Both the position numbers and the translations under genes were made by a program. From NCBI RefSeq assembly GCF_006542425.1, contig NZ_VFID01000012.1:1-64000 (forward strand): 64,000 nucleotides of DNA, given 5' to 3'. Below are positions 16,804 through 26,300 of this stretch, one piece after another. This stretch comes from Pseudoxanthomonas sp. z9 (GTDB taxonomy: Bacteria > Pseudomonadota > Gammaproteobacteria > Xanthomonadales > Xanthomonadaceae). Every line of letters begins with the position of its first letter. Position 1 is the stretch's first letter. The notes below the pieces were generated by a model. The model was not told the DNA's origin. It saw nothing but the letters and a program-made list of their open reading frames with translations, and searched no databases.

Positions 16804-17691
16804 ATGATGATGCGATACATGGCGCTGATTCTCGGGATGATGGCGGCCGACGCTGCGGGCGATCGGCCGATGTGGGTGACCGGCGCGGTCGAGCGCTTCG
16901 CGCCGGGTGAGGTGTCCACCTCCTACAGCGAGGTGCGCCTGACCCTCAGTCCGGATGGCGATACCGCGGTGTGGTTCAGCCGGGATCGGCCCGGCGGCGC
17001 GGGCGGTTACGATCTGTGGATGTCGCGACGGAAAGCGGGCAGGTGGTCGCCGCCGACACCAGTGCCGTTCAACACCACGGGCCGCGATTTCGATCCGGCG
17101 TTCTCGGCGGACGGACGCCAGCTGTACTTCTGTTCGGATCGACCCGGCGGCGCCGGTGGCGACGACCTGTACCGGGTGGCGGTACGCGGCGACGCTTTCG
17201 GCGAGGTGGAATGGCTGGGGCCGGCGGTGAACAGCGCCGGCAACGAGTTCGCGCCGATGTTGTCGCCGGATGGCGAAAGGCTGCTGTTCTCCAGCGATCG
17301 CGCGGGTGGCGCGGGGCGGCAGGATCTGTATGTCGCCGAACGGCGCGGCGCGGGGTTTGCAAGCGCCGAATCCCTGCCGGGCGGCATCAACACCGATGCC
17401 GATGAATTCGACGCCACCTTCCTGGATGACGGGACGACGATTGTGTTCACGCGCGCGGGTGATCTGCGTCGCGATCGCGTGGACCTGTTCGTGGCCGCGG
17501 TCGACGCCGCCGGCGCCGGCTACGACGCCGGCCATCGCCTGGCGGATGGCTTGAACCATCCGCGCTACGACAGCTATGCGCCGATGCTGGACTGGTCGCG
17601 GCCCCGGCACCTGCTGTTTTCCGGCCAGCGCGACGCCGCCGGCGGCATGGACGTGTTCCGGGTGGCCTATGTGCTGCCCGGGGCGAAGTGA
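16804..17691 (+). CDS. PD40/TolB-like beta-propeller protein
   Basis: 295 residues with a short hydrophobic N-terminus (RYMALILGMMAADAAG) and repeated blades ending in SPDGDTAVWFSRDRPGG, SADGRQLYFCSDRPGG and SPDGERLLFSSDRAGGAG, the hallmark of WD40-like PD40 repeats. Such proteins bind other envelope proteins or glycans; no catalytic motif is seen. Several start codons lie in a row at 16801-16809; 16804 fits best with GAGG just upstream. It is ten bases after the preceding gene and probably co-transcribed. Confidence 0.8.
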   Translation: MMMRYMALILGMMAADAAGDRPMWVTGAVERFAPGEVSTSYSEVRLTLSPDGDTAVWFSRDRPGGAGGYDLWMSRRKAGRWSPPTPVPFNTTGRDFDPAFSADGRQLYFCSDRPGGAGGDDLYRVAVRGDAFGEVEWLGPAVNSAGNEFAPMLSPDGERLLFSSDRAGGAGRQDLYVAERRGAGFASAESLPGGINTDADEFDATFLDDGTTIVFTRAGDLRRDRVDLFVAAVDAAGAGYDAGHRLADGLNHPRYDSYAPMLDWSRPRHLLFSGQRDAAGGMDVFRVAYVLPGAK

Positions 17692-17763
17692 CGGACGGCC
17701 GGACGGTTGGCAGGTGCGCGGGGGCGGCCTAACCTGTCGCCTTCGCCGCAACCGGAAGGCCGC

Positions 17764-19329
17764 ATGTACAGGGAACGTGTGTTGCTGCTGGGCGTGTCAC
17801 TGGCGGTGTTCGCCAGCCTGGGCGCACTGGGCGGAATGGGCTACCTGAGCTGGCAATCCGGCCTGCGCCAGGAACAGGCACATCTGCAGCGCTACGCGGC
17901 CGGCGCGATCGAGCGCACCCGCGATGCCTTCACCGAAATCGAGGATGCGTTCGACACCCTTTCCGGCTCGAACGCGGTGCCGTGTTCGCCGCGGCACATC
18001 GAGGAACTGCGCCGGGCCACGCTCGATACGCGTTCGGCCGAGGACGTGGCGTATTTCCGGGACGGCCGGCTGCTTTGCAGTTCCTGGGGCGCACTGCGTG
18101 GACACATCCCGCGCGCGGCGAGCGACTTCACCACCGGCGATGGCATCGGCGTCAGCACGCAGGTGCAGCCGCACATCCGCGACGCGCCGTCCATGCTGGT
18201 GCTGCATCGCGGCGGCTACAGCGCGCTGGTCAATCCAGCACGGCTGGTGGACGTGCTGGCCGACGACGATGTGCGGATCGCGGTGTATGCGCCGGGCGGC
18301 GCTTCGATCACGGCCAATACGCCGGCCGCTTCCGGGTTGCCGGCGCGCGCGGGGGCGGGCGCATCACGCGGCATCCGCGCCGGCCAACTGTACGGCACGG
18401 CCACGCAGGACGGTTGGCGCGCGGTGGCGGTCCGGCCGCTGGCGGGGATTTCCGATCACCTGCGCGAAGAACAACTGAAGCTGCTGCCCCTGGCGCTGGT
18501 GCTGGTGGCCGCGCTGGTGGCGCTGTCGGTCTGGCTGATCCGCCAGCGGCTGTCGCCCCTGGCGGAACTGGAACGCGGGATTCGCCGGCGCCAGTTTCTC
18601 GTGCATTACCAGCCCATCATCGAACTGCGCACCGGCGCGTGCGTCGGCGCCGAGGCGCTGGTGCGCTGGCGTCGCGAGGGCGAGTTGGTGCCGCCGAACG
18701 AATTCATACCGCTGGCCGAGGAGAGCGGCCTGATCGCACCACTCACCGATCAGGTGCTGGACGGGATCATCGGTGATTTGGAAGCGGAGCTGGCGCGGGA
18801 TAGTTCGCTGCACATCGCCATCAACCTGAGCGCGCAGGACATCCGCAGCGGGCGTTTCCTGGACGTGGTCCGCGAGGCACTGCCGCGCACCCGGATCCGG
18901 CCGGAACAGATCTGGCTGGAAGCCACCGAGCGCGGCTTCATCGACATCGAGGCCGCCAGGCTCACCCTGGGCGAGGCACGCGAAGCGGGCCATTCGGTGG
19001 CCATCGATGATTTCGGTACCGGCTACTCCAGCCTGCGCCATCTCCAGGATCTGCCGCTGGACGCGTTGAAGATCGACAAATCGTTCGTCGATACCATCGG
19101 CCTGGACACCGCCACCAGCCTGGTTACCGCGCACATCGTCGAGATGGCGCAGGAACTGGACCTGCGCATCGTCGCCGAAGGCGTCGAGACCCAGGCGCAA
19201 TTGGACTATCTGAAGGCGCGTGGGGTGGATTACGCGCAGGGCTGGCTGTTCTCGCGGCCGCTGCCGGCAGCGGATTTCATCGCGTTCCTGCGGCGCTCGC
19301 GCGCGATGCAGGGCGCGGGTCCGGAGTGA
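17764..19329 (+). CDS. CSS-motif EAL-domain c-di-GMP phosphodiesterase
   Basis: 521 residues. An N-terminal transmembrane helix, a periplasmic domain of about 210 residues with the redox-sensing CSS motif (LLCSSWG near residue 105), a second membrane helix (about 240-260) and an EAL domain. The EAL site is complete: GAEALVRW, INLSA, EATER, IDDFGTGYSS, LKIDKSF and AEGVET. In the related E. coli Pdes, a disulfide through the CSS cysteine controls activity and proteolysis. No GGDEF partner domain is present. It would lower c-di-GMP in response to periplasmic redox state. Convergent with the barrel gene. Confidence 0.92.
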   Translation: MYRERVLLLGVSLAVFASLGALGGMGYLSWQSGLRQEQAHLQRYAAGAIERTRDAFTEIEDAFDTLSGSNAVPCSPRHIEELRRATLDTRSAEDVAYFRDGRLLCSSWGALRGHIPRAASDFTTGDGIGVSTQVQPHIRDAPSMLVLHRGGYSALVNPARLVDVLADDDVRIAVYAPGGASITANTPAASGLPARAGAGASRGIRAGQLYGTATQDGWRAVAVRPLAGISDHLREEQLKLLPLALVLVAALVALSVWLIRQRLSPLAELERGIRRRQFLVHYQPIIELRTGACVGAEALVRWRREGELVPPNEFIPLAEESGLIAPLTDQVLDGIIGDLEAELARDSSLHIAINLSAQDIRSGRFLDVVREALPRTRIRPEQIWLEATERGFIDIEAARLTLGEAREAGHSVAIDDFGTGYSSLRHLQDLPLDALKIDKSFVDTIGLDTATSLVTAHIVEMAQELDLRIVAEGVETQAQLDYLKARGVDYAQGWLFSRPLPAADFIAFLRRSRAMQGAGPE

Positions 19330-19357
19330 TCCGCCACTCAGAGCGCTGAAGCGGCGC

Positions 19358-19558
19358 CGCCCCTTCCCCCGCTTGCGGGGGAAGGTTGGGATGGGGGCCG
19401 CTTTCAGCGGTGCAAGCAGTGCGTGCGCGTTCGCCCCCACTCCGGCCCCTCCCCCGCAAGCGGGGGAGGGAGCGGAATCCGTGGCTCATTCGTTTCCCCG
19501 CAAGCGGTATCGCCCCTTCCCCCGCCTGCGGGTGAAGGTTGGGATGGGGGCACCACGG
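19358..19558. repeat. Cluster of three C-rich hairpin repeats
   Basis: Three copies of a dispersed repeat lie between two convergent genes. The cores are CCTTCCCCCGC-TT-GCGGGGGAAGG (19362-19385, perfect 11-base stem), CCCTCCCCCGC-AA-GCGGGGGAGGG (19447-19470) and an imperfect copy at 19515-19538. Copies 1 and 3 are followed by TTGGGATGGGGG. The same element recurs at 42006-42600 and 62839-62912. The strong stems may end transcription from both sides. Confidence 0.85.
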
Positions 19559-19615
19559 AACTGCCGTGCGGCGGCGGCTGGCTGGAGAGGGGATCACCAG
19601 GCCGCCGACCGCACG

Positions 19616-22600
19616 TCAGTAGTACCCGGTGATGTTGAGGAACCAGCCTTTGTGGCGGTAATCGAGTTGGGTCAGGTCGCCGCTGAAGTCGGTGAAGTTG
19701 TAGCCCACGCCGACCTTGAAGTTCTCCCGGATCTGGCGGTCCAGCCCGATCAGCCAGCCGCGCCGATCGCCGCCGTCGCGGACTTTCAGCCAGCGGTATT
19801 CGGCCAGTCCGTCCCAGCGTCCGATCAGGTGGTAGCGCGCCTGCAACGCGGCGAAGTCGGTGCGGCTGTCCAGCCAGTTGCCGGTGCCGCGCCCCATCCG
19901 GTAGTCACCCCAGCGCCCGGCGAGCTTGCCCGCCAGTTGCCAGCGATCGCCCAACTGCGCCGTGCCCTCGAACGACAGCACGTGCGAACGCTGGTCGTAC
20001 AGGTCCGCGTCTTCCTGGCCCGGCGAGGCGCGGTCGTACAGGTAGGTGTACTTGCCGAATGCGGCCCAGCGGGTGTTGTCATGCGGACGCCAGGCGAAAC
20101 CGAGGTTGGCTTCGGCCAGGCGCGCGCCGGCGGCGGGATTGAGATCGTCGTCGGTATCGGCGTAGTTGGCGCGCAGCGCCAGCCGCCAGTCCTCGTTGAC
20201 CCGGTAGAACAGCCGGTTGGTGGTCACCCACTGGGTGCGCTGCTCGGCACCGCGATCGCGGCGGTACTCCAGCTTGCTCGACCAGTCGGTGCGCGCGTCG
20301 GTGCGGCCGCCGCTGACGCTGTACGCGCGTCGGTCGACCCGGCCGTCGCGCGCGTCCAGTTCGCCGTCCATCACGGTGAAGCCGAGGTTCCAGCCCGGTG
20401 CCGGACGGAAATCCAGGCCGAAGGTGTGGACGATGCCGTCGCCGTCGCGGCGGTTGTCGCGCACGTATTGGCTTTCGTTGTAGACGTTGACCTGGTTGTT
20501 CAGCCGCCAGCGCTGGCCGAGGGTCCAGCCCGATTGCAGCGCGGTGTCGAACAGCCCGTCGCGTTCAGTGCGGTCGGTGCTGTAGTTATAGGCGCCGTAG
20601 AGCGTATGGTCCGGACCCAGCCGGTATTCGGCGTCCAGTTTTCCGCCGTGGCCGCGGCTGCCGCTGCTGACTTCGGCGCCGATGCTGGAGCGATCGCCGA
20701 ACAGGTATTTGCCGCCCACGGTGAGCAGGTTGTTGCGATCATAGCGGCCGGAATCGTCGTCCAGCGTGTACTGGCCGACGCCGTAGAGTTCCCACTTGTC
20801 GCCGAAGCGCTGGCGGTAGCTGAGCGCCAGCAGGGTGGCGTCGGCATCGCGGTTGGCGTCGCGCTCGCGCAGTTGGCGCAGTTCGCCGCCGAAGCGCCCG
20901 TCCCCGGTGATCTGCCAGTCGAAGGTCAGCTGCGACTGTTCCAGTTCCTGCGCGCCATGCGAGGCGTGGCTGTAGCGGCCATACAGGGTGAAGTCGGCGT
21001 TGAGCTGGCCGGTGAACTCGGCGCCGTATTCCTCGATCACCAGGCCGGTGTCCTGGCGGCCGATCGAGAAGCCGGCATCGACGTCGCGCCACCAGGCGCC
21101 GAACGACCATTCTCGCCGGGTCCAGCCCAACTCCTGCAGGTTGGCGCGCGCCTCGATCATGCGCGCGTCGCCGGAGCGCGCGCCGGCGATCGGATTGCGC
21201 TGGATGAAACTCAGGCCGCCGTTGTCGGAATAGAAAATCGGCGCGACCGTGGACTCGCTACGGGTGGCTTCCATCCGCAGGTAGGTACCGCGGCCGGCCT
21301 GCAGGGTCACGTCCGCACCCTTGAGCGAGTAGTCGTCGCCGCTGCGGTTCTCGTCGACGTAGGTGGCGCCGATGGCGACATGATCGCCCAGCCACTGGCG
21401 TCCGCGCAGGCCGACGGTGGCGTCGTCGGAGTCGAATCCGGAGGGCACGTACTCGTAGTCCACCAGCAGCACCTGCCGGTAACCGTCCAGCGGGGTGTCG
21501 CGGGTCAGCGTGCGCACGTTCTCGCGGGTGATTTGCGAGAGCGCGCGGGTCAGGAACAGGCGGCCCTGCAGATCGTCCATCTCGTAGTCCACGCCCGGTT
21601 GCAGGCTGACCCGCGCCTCGACCCGGCCGGTGGTGGGATCGCGCACTTCCATCACCACCTGTTCGGATCCGGGCAGCACGTCGGTGTGGCGCAGGTAGTA
21701 CAGGCTGCCGCCGGTGCCGAGGAATTCGGTGTGGCCGAGCGCGGTGCGCGCCTCGGCGCCGAACACCTTGAGCAGGCTGCGCGGATCGCCCAGCGCGGTC
21801 GCCGAGCGGGAGCGCCAGTGCAGCGCCGCGCCGTACAGCGCGCGGTTGTACTGGGCGTACTCGGTGCCGGTGAAGCCGGTGGCGTAGTTGCCCCACAGCG
21901 CCTGGTTCTGATCCCAGTCCAGGCGCAGGTACAACTTGCCCTGGGTGTCGACGTCGCGCCACGTGCGCGAATCGTCGCCGTACACCGGGTAGTACAGATC
22001 CGGATCCAGGCGCCGGAAGATGTCGGTCGGGCGCGCATCCAGGAAGCCGTCGAACAGGTGCTCCAGATCGTTCTCCCAGGTGTCGGCCTGGGCGGTGAGC
22101 AGGTAGCGCCCTTTCCATTTTCCCTTGGCGTAGAACGCCAGCCGGCCCTCGCGCAGGAAACCGTCGTCCTGGCGGATGTCGCCGGCCAGCGCATCCAGTC
22201 CCCCGCTGGCATCGTTGCTGGACAGGGTCAGGTCCGCCAACGCGGCGACGAAGGCGTAGCGGCCGCTGACATCCACCTCCAGCGGGGTGTCGGCGAGCAC
22301 GCCCTGCGAGGACTTCACCTGCACCTGGTAGCGATGCGTACCCACCGGCTGCAGGAACTCGGCGACGAACTTGCGTTCCTGGTCGACCGGGAAGGATTGT
22401 CCGTCGATCACCACCTGCATGCCTTCGGGGATATCCCGCCCGAGGATGCGAACGCGTGAACCGTACACCGGGATGTTGCGCAGGCGCAGATCGCTCTTGC
22501 CGTAGATCGACTCGATGATCTGCACCGACTCGGCGGTGGCCGCGTCCAGGGTGTCGGCATGACTGCGCTGCACCTCGTCGCGCAGCACCTGCGCGCCGCG

Positions 22601-23332
22601 GGCGTAGTCGCCGGGCGTGACCAACTGGATGCGGCGCGGATGGGTCTCGTCGAAGCTGCCGTCGGCGGCGCGGGCGCGCGCCACGTATTGCAGTACGTCG
22701 CCCGCCTGCAGGCGCAGGCCCGCCGGCAGCGCGCCATCCCAGCGGGTGTCGGTCACCGCGCCGACCGGCAGATCGACGGTGGCGAGCGGGGTTACCCGGT
22801 CGGCGTCGTCGCCGCGATAGATCACCACCTCCAGCCGGTCGTAGAACGCGGCGTAGTTGCTGTAGGCGTGGAAGCGCAGCGGTTGGGTGATGCGGCCATC
22901 CTCGAACGGTGCCAGCGAGCCGGCCTGCACGTTGAGGATGGGCAGGCCCAGGGTGGGATCCTCGGTTGCCCAGAGGGTGCCGCCCTGTGGGAGATCCACG
23001 GTGAAGCGGCCGGTGATGCGCGCCTGGTCCTCGGCCAGCACCTGGCTGGTGCCGGCATAGCTCTGCGCGGTCACCGTTTCCACCCGACGGTTCCGCTGCA
23101 GCGCATCGCCGTCCTCGCCGGTCGCGGCCGGCCGGTCCTCGCCGTAGGCGCTGATGCGGAACAGGCTGCCCTGGGCGCTGGCGCAGCCGTCCGCGTCGCA
23201 GTGCAACGGCGACGGCGGTGCATCCGGTGCGGACGACGGCGTGGTCGATTGCGCGCTGGCGGCACTGGCAAGCAGGCCGCACAGGGCCAGGGCGACGCGG
23301 CTCGGAACGTGTTTGCTGATGTCCATGGTCAT
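19616..23332 (-). CDS. Large outer-membrane beta-barrel protein (DUF11/OmpA cassette gene 3)
   Basis: 1,238 residues with a signal peptide (RVALALCGLLASAASAQ). The first 370 residues are a periplasmic region rich in beta structure, with a segment RVRILGRDIPEGMQVVIDG resembling carboxypeptidase-like or Ig folds. The rest is a long barrel of alternating aromatic strands (for example WQLAGKLAGRWGDYRMG) ending in FLNITGYY with a terminal aromatic residue. There is no recognisable TonB box or plug, although such proteins are often labelled TonB-dependent receptors. The start is at 23332 or, six bases on, 23326; GAGGGGG precedes both. It lies seven bases after the 2,186-residue gene, so they are one operon. 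Confidence 0.8.
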   Translation of the reverse strand: MTMDISKHVPSRVALALCGLLASAASAQSTTPSSAPDAPPSPLHCDADGCASAQGSLFRISAYGEDRPAATGEDGDALQRNRRVETVTAQSYAGTSQVLAEDQARITGRFTVDLPQGGTLWATEDPTLGLPILNVQAGSLAPFEDGRITQPLRFHAYSNYAAFYDRLEVVIYRGDDADRVTPLATVDLPVGAVTDTRWDGALPAGLRLQAGDVLQYVARARAADGSFDETHPRRIQLVTPGDYARGAQVLRDEVQRSHADTLDAATAESVQIIESIYGKSDLRLRNIPVYGSRVRILGRDIPEGMQVVIDGQSFPVDQERKFVAEFLQPVGTHRYQVQVKSSQGVLADTPLEVDVSGRYAFVAALADLTLSSNDASGGLDALAGDIRQDDGFLREGRLAFYAKGKWKGRYLLTAQADTWENDLEHLFDGFLDARPTDIFRRLDPDLYYPVYGDDSRTWRDVDTQGKLYLRLDWDQNQALWGNYATGFTGTEYAQYNRALYGAALHWRSRSATALGDPRSLLKVFGAEARTALGHTEFLGTGGSLYYLRHTDVLPGSEQVVMEVRDPTTGRVEARVSLQPGVDYEMDDLQGRLFLTRALSQITRENVRTLTRDTPLDGYRQVLLVDYEYVPSGFDSDDATVGLRGRQWLGDHVAIGATYVDENRSGDDYSLKGADVTLQAGRGTYLRMEATRSESTVAPIFYSDNGGLSFIQRNPIAGARSGDARMIEARANLQELGWTRREWSFGAWWRDVDAGFSIGRQDTGLVIEEYGAEFTGQLNADFTLYGRYSHASHGAQELEQSQLTFDWQITGDGRFGGELRQLRERDANRDADATLLALSYRQRFGDKWELYGVGQYTLDDDSGRYDRNNLLTVGGKYLFGDRSSIGAEVSSGSRGHGGKLDAEYRLGPDHTLYGAYNYSTDRTERDGLFDTALQSGWTLGQRWRLNNQVNVYNESQYVRDNRRDGDGIVHTFGLDFRPAPGWNLGFTVMDGELDARDGRVDRRAYSVSGGRTDARTDWSSKLEYRRDRGAEQRTQWVTTNRLFYRVNEDWRLALRANYADTDDDLNPAAGARLAEANLGFAWRPHDNTRWAAFGKYTYLYDRASPGQEDADLYDQRSHVLSFEGTAQLGDRWQLAGKLAGRWGDYRMGRGTGNWLDSRTDFAALQARYHLIGRWDGLAEYRWLKVRDGGDRRGWLIGLDRQIRENFKVGVGYNFTDFSGDLTQLDYRHKGWFLNITGYY

Positions 23333-23339
23333 GTCCCCC

Positions 23340-26300
23340 TCAGCGTCCTTCCCCGCGTGCCGCGGTCGGTGTGGGTGGCCCGGTTTCCACCCGCAGGCGC
23401 GAGCGCGCCGCCGGCGAAAGCAGCGCGGCCAGCGCCCCGGCCACCGCGTCGGCGCGATCGCGGCTCAGGCGCAGGTTGTGTTCCTGCGTACCGCGCGCGT
23501 CGGCGTGGCCGGCGATGCTCACGATCACTTCCGGGCCGCTTTCGATCCGCTCCGCGATCGCCCGCAGCAGCGGTTGGTATTGCGGACGGATGCCGGCGCT
23601 GTCGGTATCGAACAGCAGGTTGCCCAGCCCGATGTCGCGATCCAGGGTGACCAGCGCGGTGCGGCCGTCCACCTGGGTACGCAGTTCGATCGCGGTCGCC
23701 CCGCGCAGATCCGGCGCAAGCCGTGCATCCAGCGCGGCCCGCACCGCGGCGGCGCGGTGGAACGCCAGTACCAGCCCGTCGGCCTGCGCGGTGATGATCA
23801 CGCGCCCGCCCCGGCCTTCGCGCAGGCGTCCGGCGATGCGTTCGAACAACGCCGCGTGCTCGGCCGGAACCTCAGCGCTGCCATTGGCGAAGAACACCTG
23901 TCCCAGATCGATTTCCACCTCGCCGGTGCCGCCGCCCAGCGGCATGCCCGGCACCTGCACACCGAAATCGAAGCGCACCGGCACGCCGGGGGTGATGCGC
24001 AGGACGCGCGGGTTTTCGGTGGTGAAGCGGCTGCCCGGCGGCAGGGTCGCGGTGTCGACCTTGATCAGGAAATTGCGCCCGCGCGCCCAGCGACCGCCGT
24101 CGATGCCGGCCAGGTGGAAGCGGCCGTGGCGATCGGTCTCGATCAGCAGGCCTTCGACCGTGCCCAGGCGCACCCCGGGCAGGCCGCGTTCGCCGTCGTC
24201 CTGGCGGCCATTGCCATTGGCGTCGTGGAAGACGCTGCCGATGATCAGGCTGTCGTCCAGCAGGGGATCGCCGGTGACTTCCACGTCGGCGGTGGCCTCG
24301 TTGCTCAGCGCGGCGCCTTCGTCGTCGCGGACGATGGCGCGGTTGGTGTGCACGCCCGGACCGACGCCGGCGCCCACCCGCAGCACGTAGATCACGGTCG
24401 CGCTGCGGCCCACCGCGATGTCCAGCGCGCCTACCCGCAACGGGCGGGCGTTGGACAGGGAACCGGCGGCGTCGCCATCGATGACCTGCAGCGATTCGGG
24501 CACCATCACGAAACCCTCGGGCAGGCGATCGAGCAGGCTGACCTGTTCGGCGTCGGCCTCGCCGACGTTGTCGATGCGCAGGGTGTAGCGGACCAGATCG
24601 CCGATGCGGGCGGTACGCTGCGCGGCGGTCTTGCTCAGGCGCAGGACCACCGGTTCGGCTTCTACCTCGATCTCGACGGCGGCCTGGGCACATACCGGCG
24701 TGGGGACCGACACATCGCATACGCGGTACTCGAACCGGTCCTGGCCCACGTAGCGCGGCGTGGCGGTATAGGTGCAGACGCCCTGCGCGCAGGTCACCTG
24801 GCCGTGCGCGGGGGCGACCGCGACGGTCAGGGAAGCCGGATCCAGCGGCGCGTGGCTGGCCGTGTCGTTGGCCAGTACCGGGATGGCCACCGGCGCCTGG
24901 CGCGCGCGGGCCTGGTCATCGACCGCTGTGATGACGTTCGCCAGCACCGTGACGTTGACGGTGGCGGTGGCGCAGTTGGTGGGGACAGCACGTTCGCAGG
25001 CGTCGTACTGGAAGCTGTCGGCGCCGCTGAAGTAGCCGGTCGGCGTGTAGCTCACGCTGCCGTCGGCATTCACCGCCACGGTGCCGTGCGCGGGCGTGGT
25101 GAGGTTCTGCACCAGCAGGCGGGTCGCATCGGAGGGCGCACCGGCATAGCTGTCGTTGGACAGCACCGGTATCACCAGCATCGTTCCCTGCGGGGTTTCG
25201 CCATTGTCGTCGGCCGCCGCGATCGCGGTGGCGTTGACGACTATCGTGACGGTGGCACTGTCGCAGCTGGCGGGATTGATGGCGTCGCACAGCGTGTAGG
25301 TCAGGGTGTAGCTGCCGCCCGGCGTGCCGGCCGCCACATCGATGCTGCCGTCGGCGTTGAGGGTCAGCGGCCCCTGTACCAGCGGGGCCAGGATCACGCC
25401 CGGCGGCGCGGCCGCGCCCCCATCGTAGTGATCATTGGCCAGCACATTGAGCACGCCGGTGGCGGCCACGCCGCCGGGAATCGGAGGCGCGGTGTCGTCC
25501 TGCGCATCGATGGCCGGCAAGGCCACCACCAGGCTGGCGGTGGCGCTGTCGCAGTTGGCGGGGTTGAGTCGTTCGCACAGGCGGTAAACGACCGAGTAGG
25601 TGCCCGCCGGCGTGCGCGGCAACACGGTCACCGCGCCACTGCCGGCTTGCAGCTGCACGCTGGCATGGCTGGTGGTGGTCTGGCTCAGCACGACCCGGGC
25701 CGGATCCACCGCCACGCCGTTGAGCAGATCGTTGGCCGCGACATTGGCGATCGCCTGCCCGCCGGCCACGGATCCCACCGCGGAAGGCGCGGTGTCGTCC
25801 ACTGCGTCGATGGCCGCGGCCTGCACCTGCACGGTCACCGTGGCCTGGTCGCAGTTGGCGGGATTGAGCACTTCGCACAGGCGATAGGTCACGGTGTAGC
25901 TGCCGGCCGGCGTGCCGGCGGCGACGTCCACCTGGCCGTTGGCCTGCACGGTCAGCGCCGGATCCGCGGACAGCACGGTGAAGACCACGTCCGCCGGTGG
26001 CGCGGCGGCGCCGTCCAGGGTGTCGTTGGCCAGCAGGTTGACCACGCCGGTGGCGCCGGTGAGGCCGTTGACGGGGCCGGCCGGATCATCGATCGCGTCC
26101 ACCGCCGCGGGATTGACCGTGATCGACGCGGTGGCGCCCGCGCAATTGGCCGGTGCGGCGATCTGGCAGATCGTGTATCCGAGCGTGTAACTGCCGGCCG
26201 GCGTTCCCGCCGCCACCGTCACCGCGCCGCTGGCGGTATCCAGCACGATGCCGGGGTGCGAGGGCGCGGTCGTCTGGGTCAGCGTGACGTTGGCAGGGGT

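Noticed and set aside
19616..23332. Simple label of TonB-dependent receptor for the barrel protein
   Set aside because: No TonB box or plug motif is seen in the first 370 residues, and the gene belongs to the DUF11/OmpA cassette.
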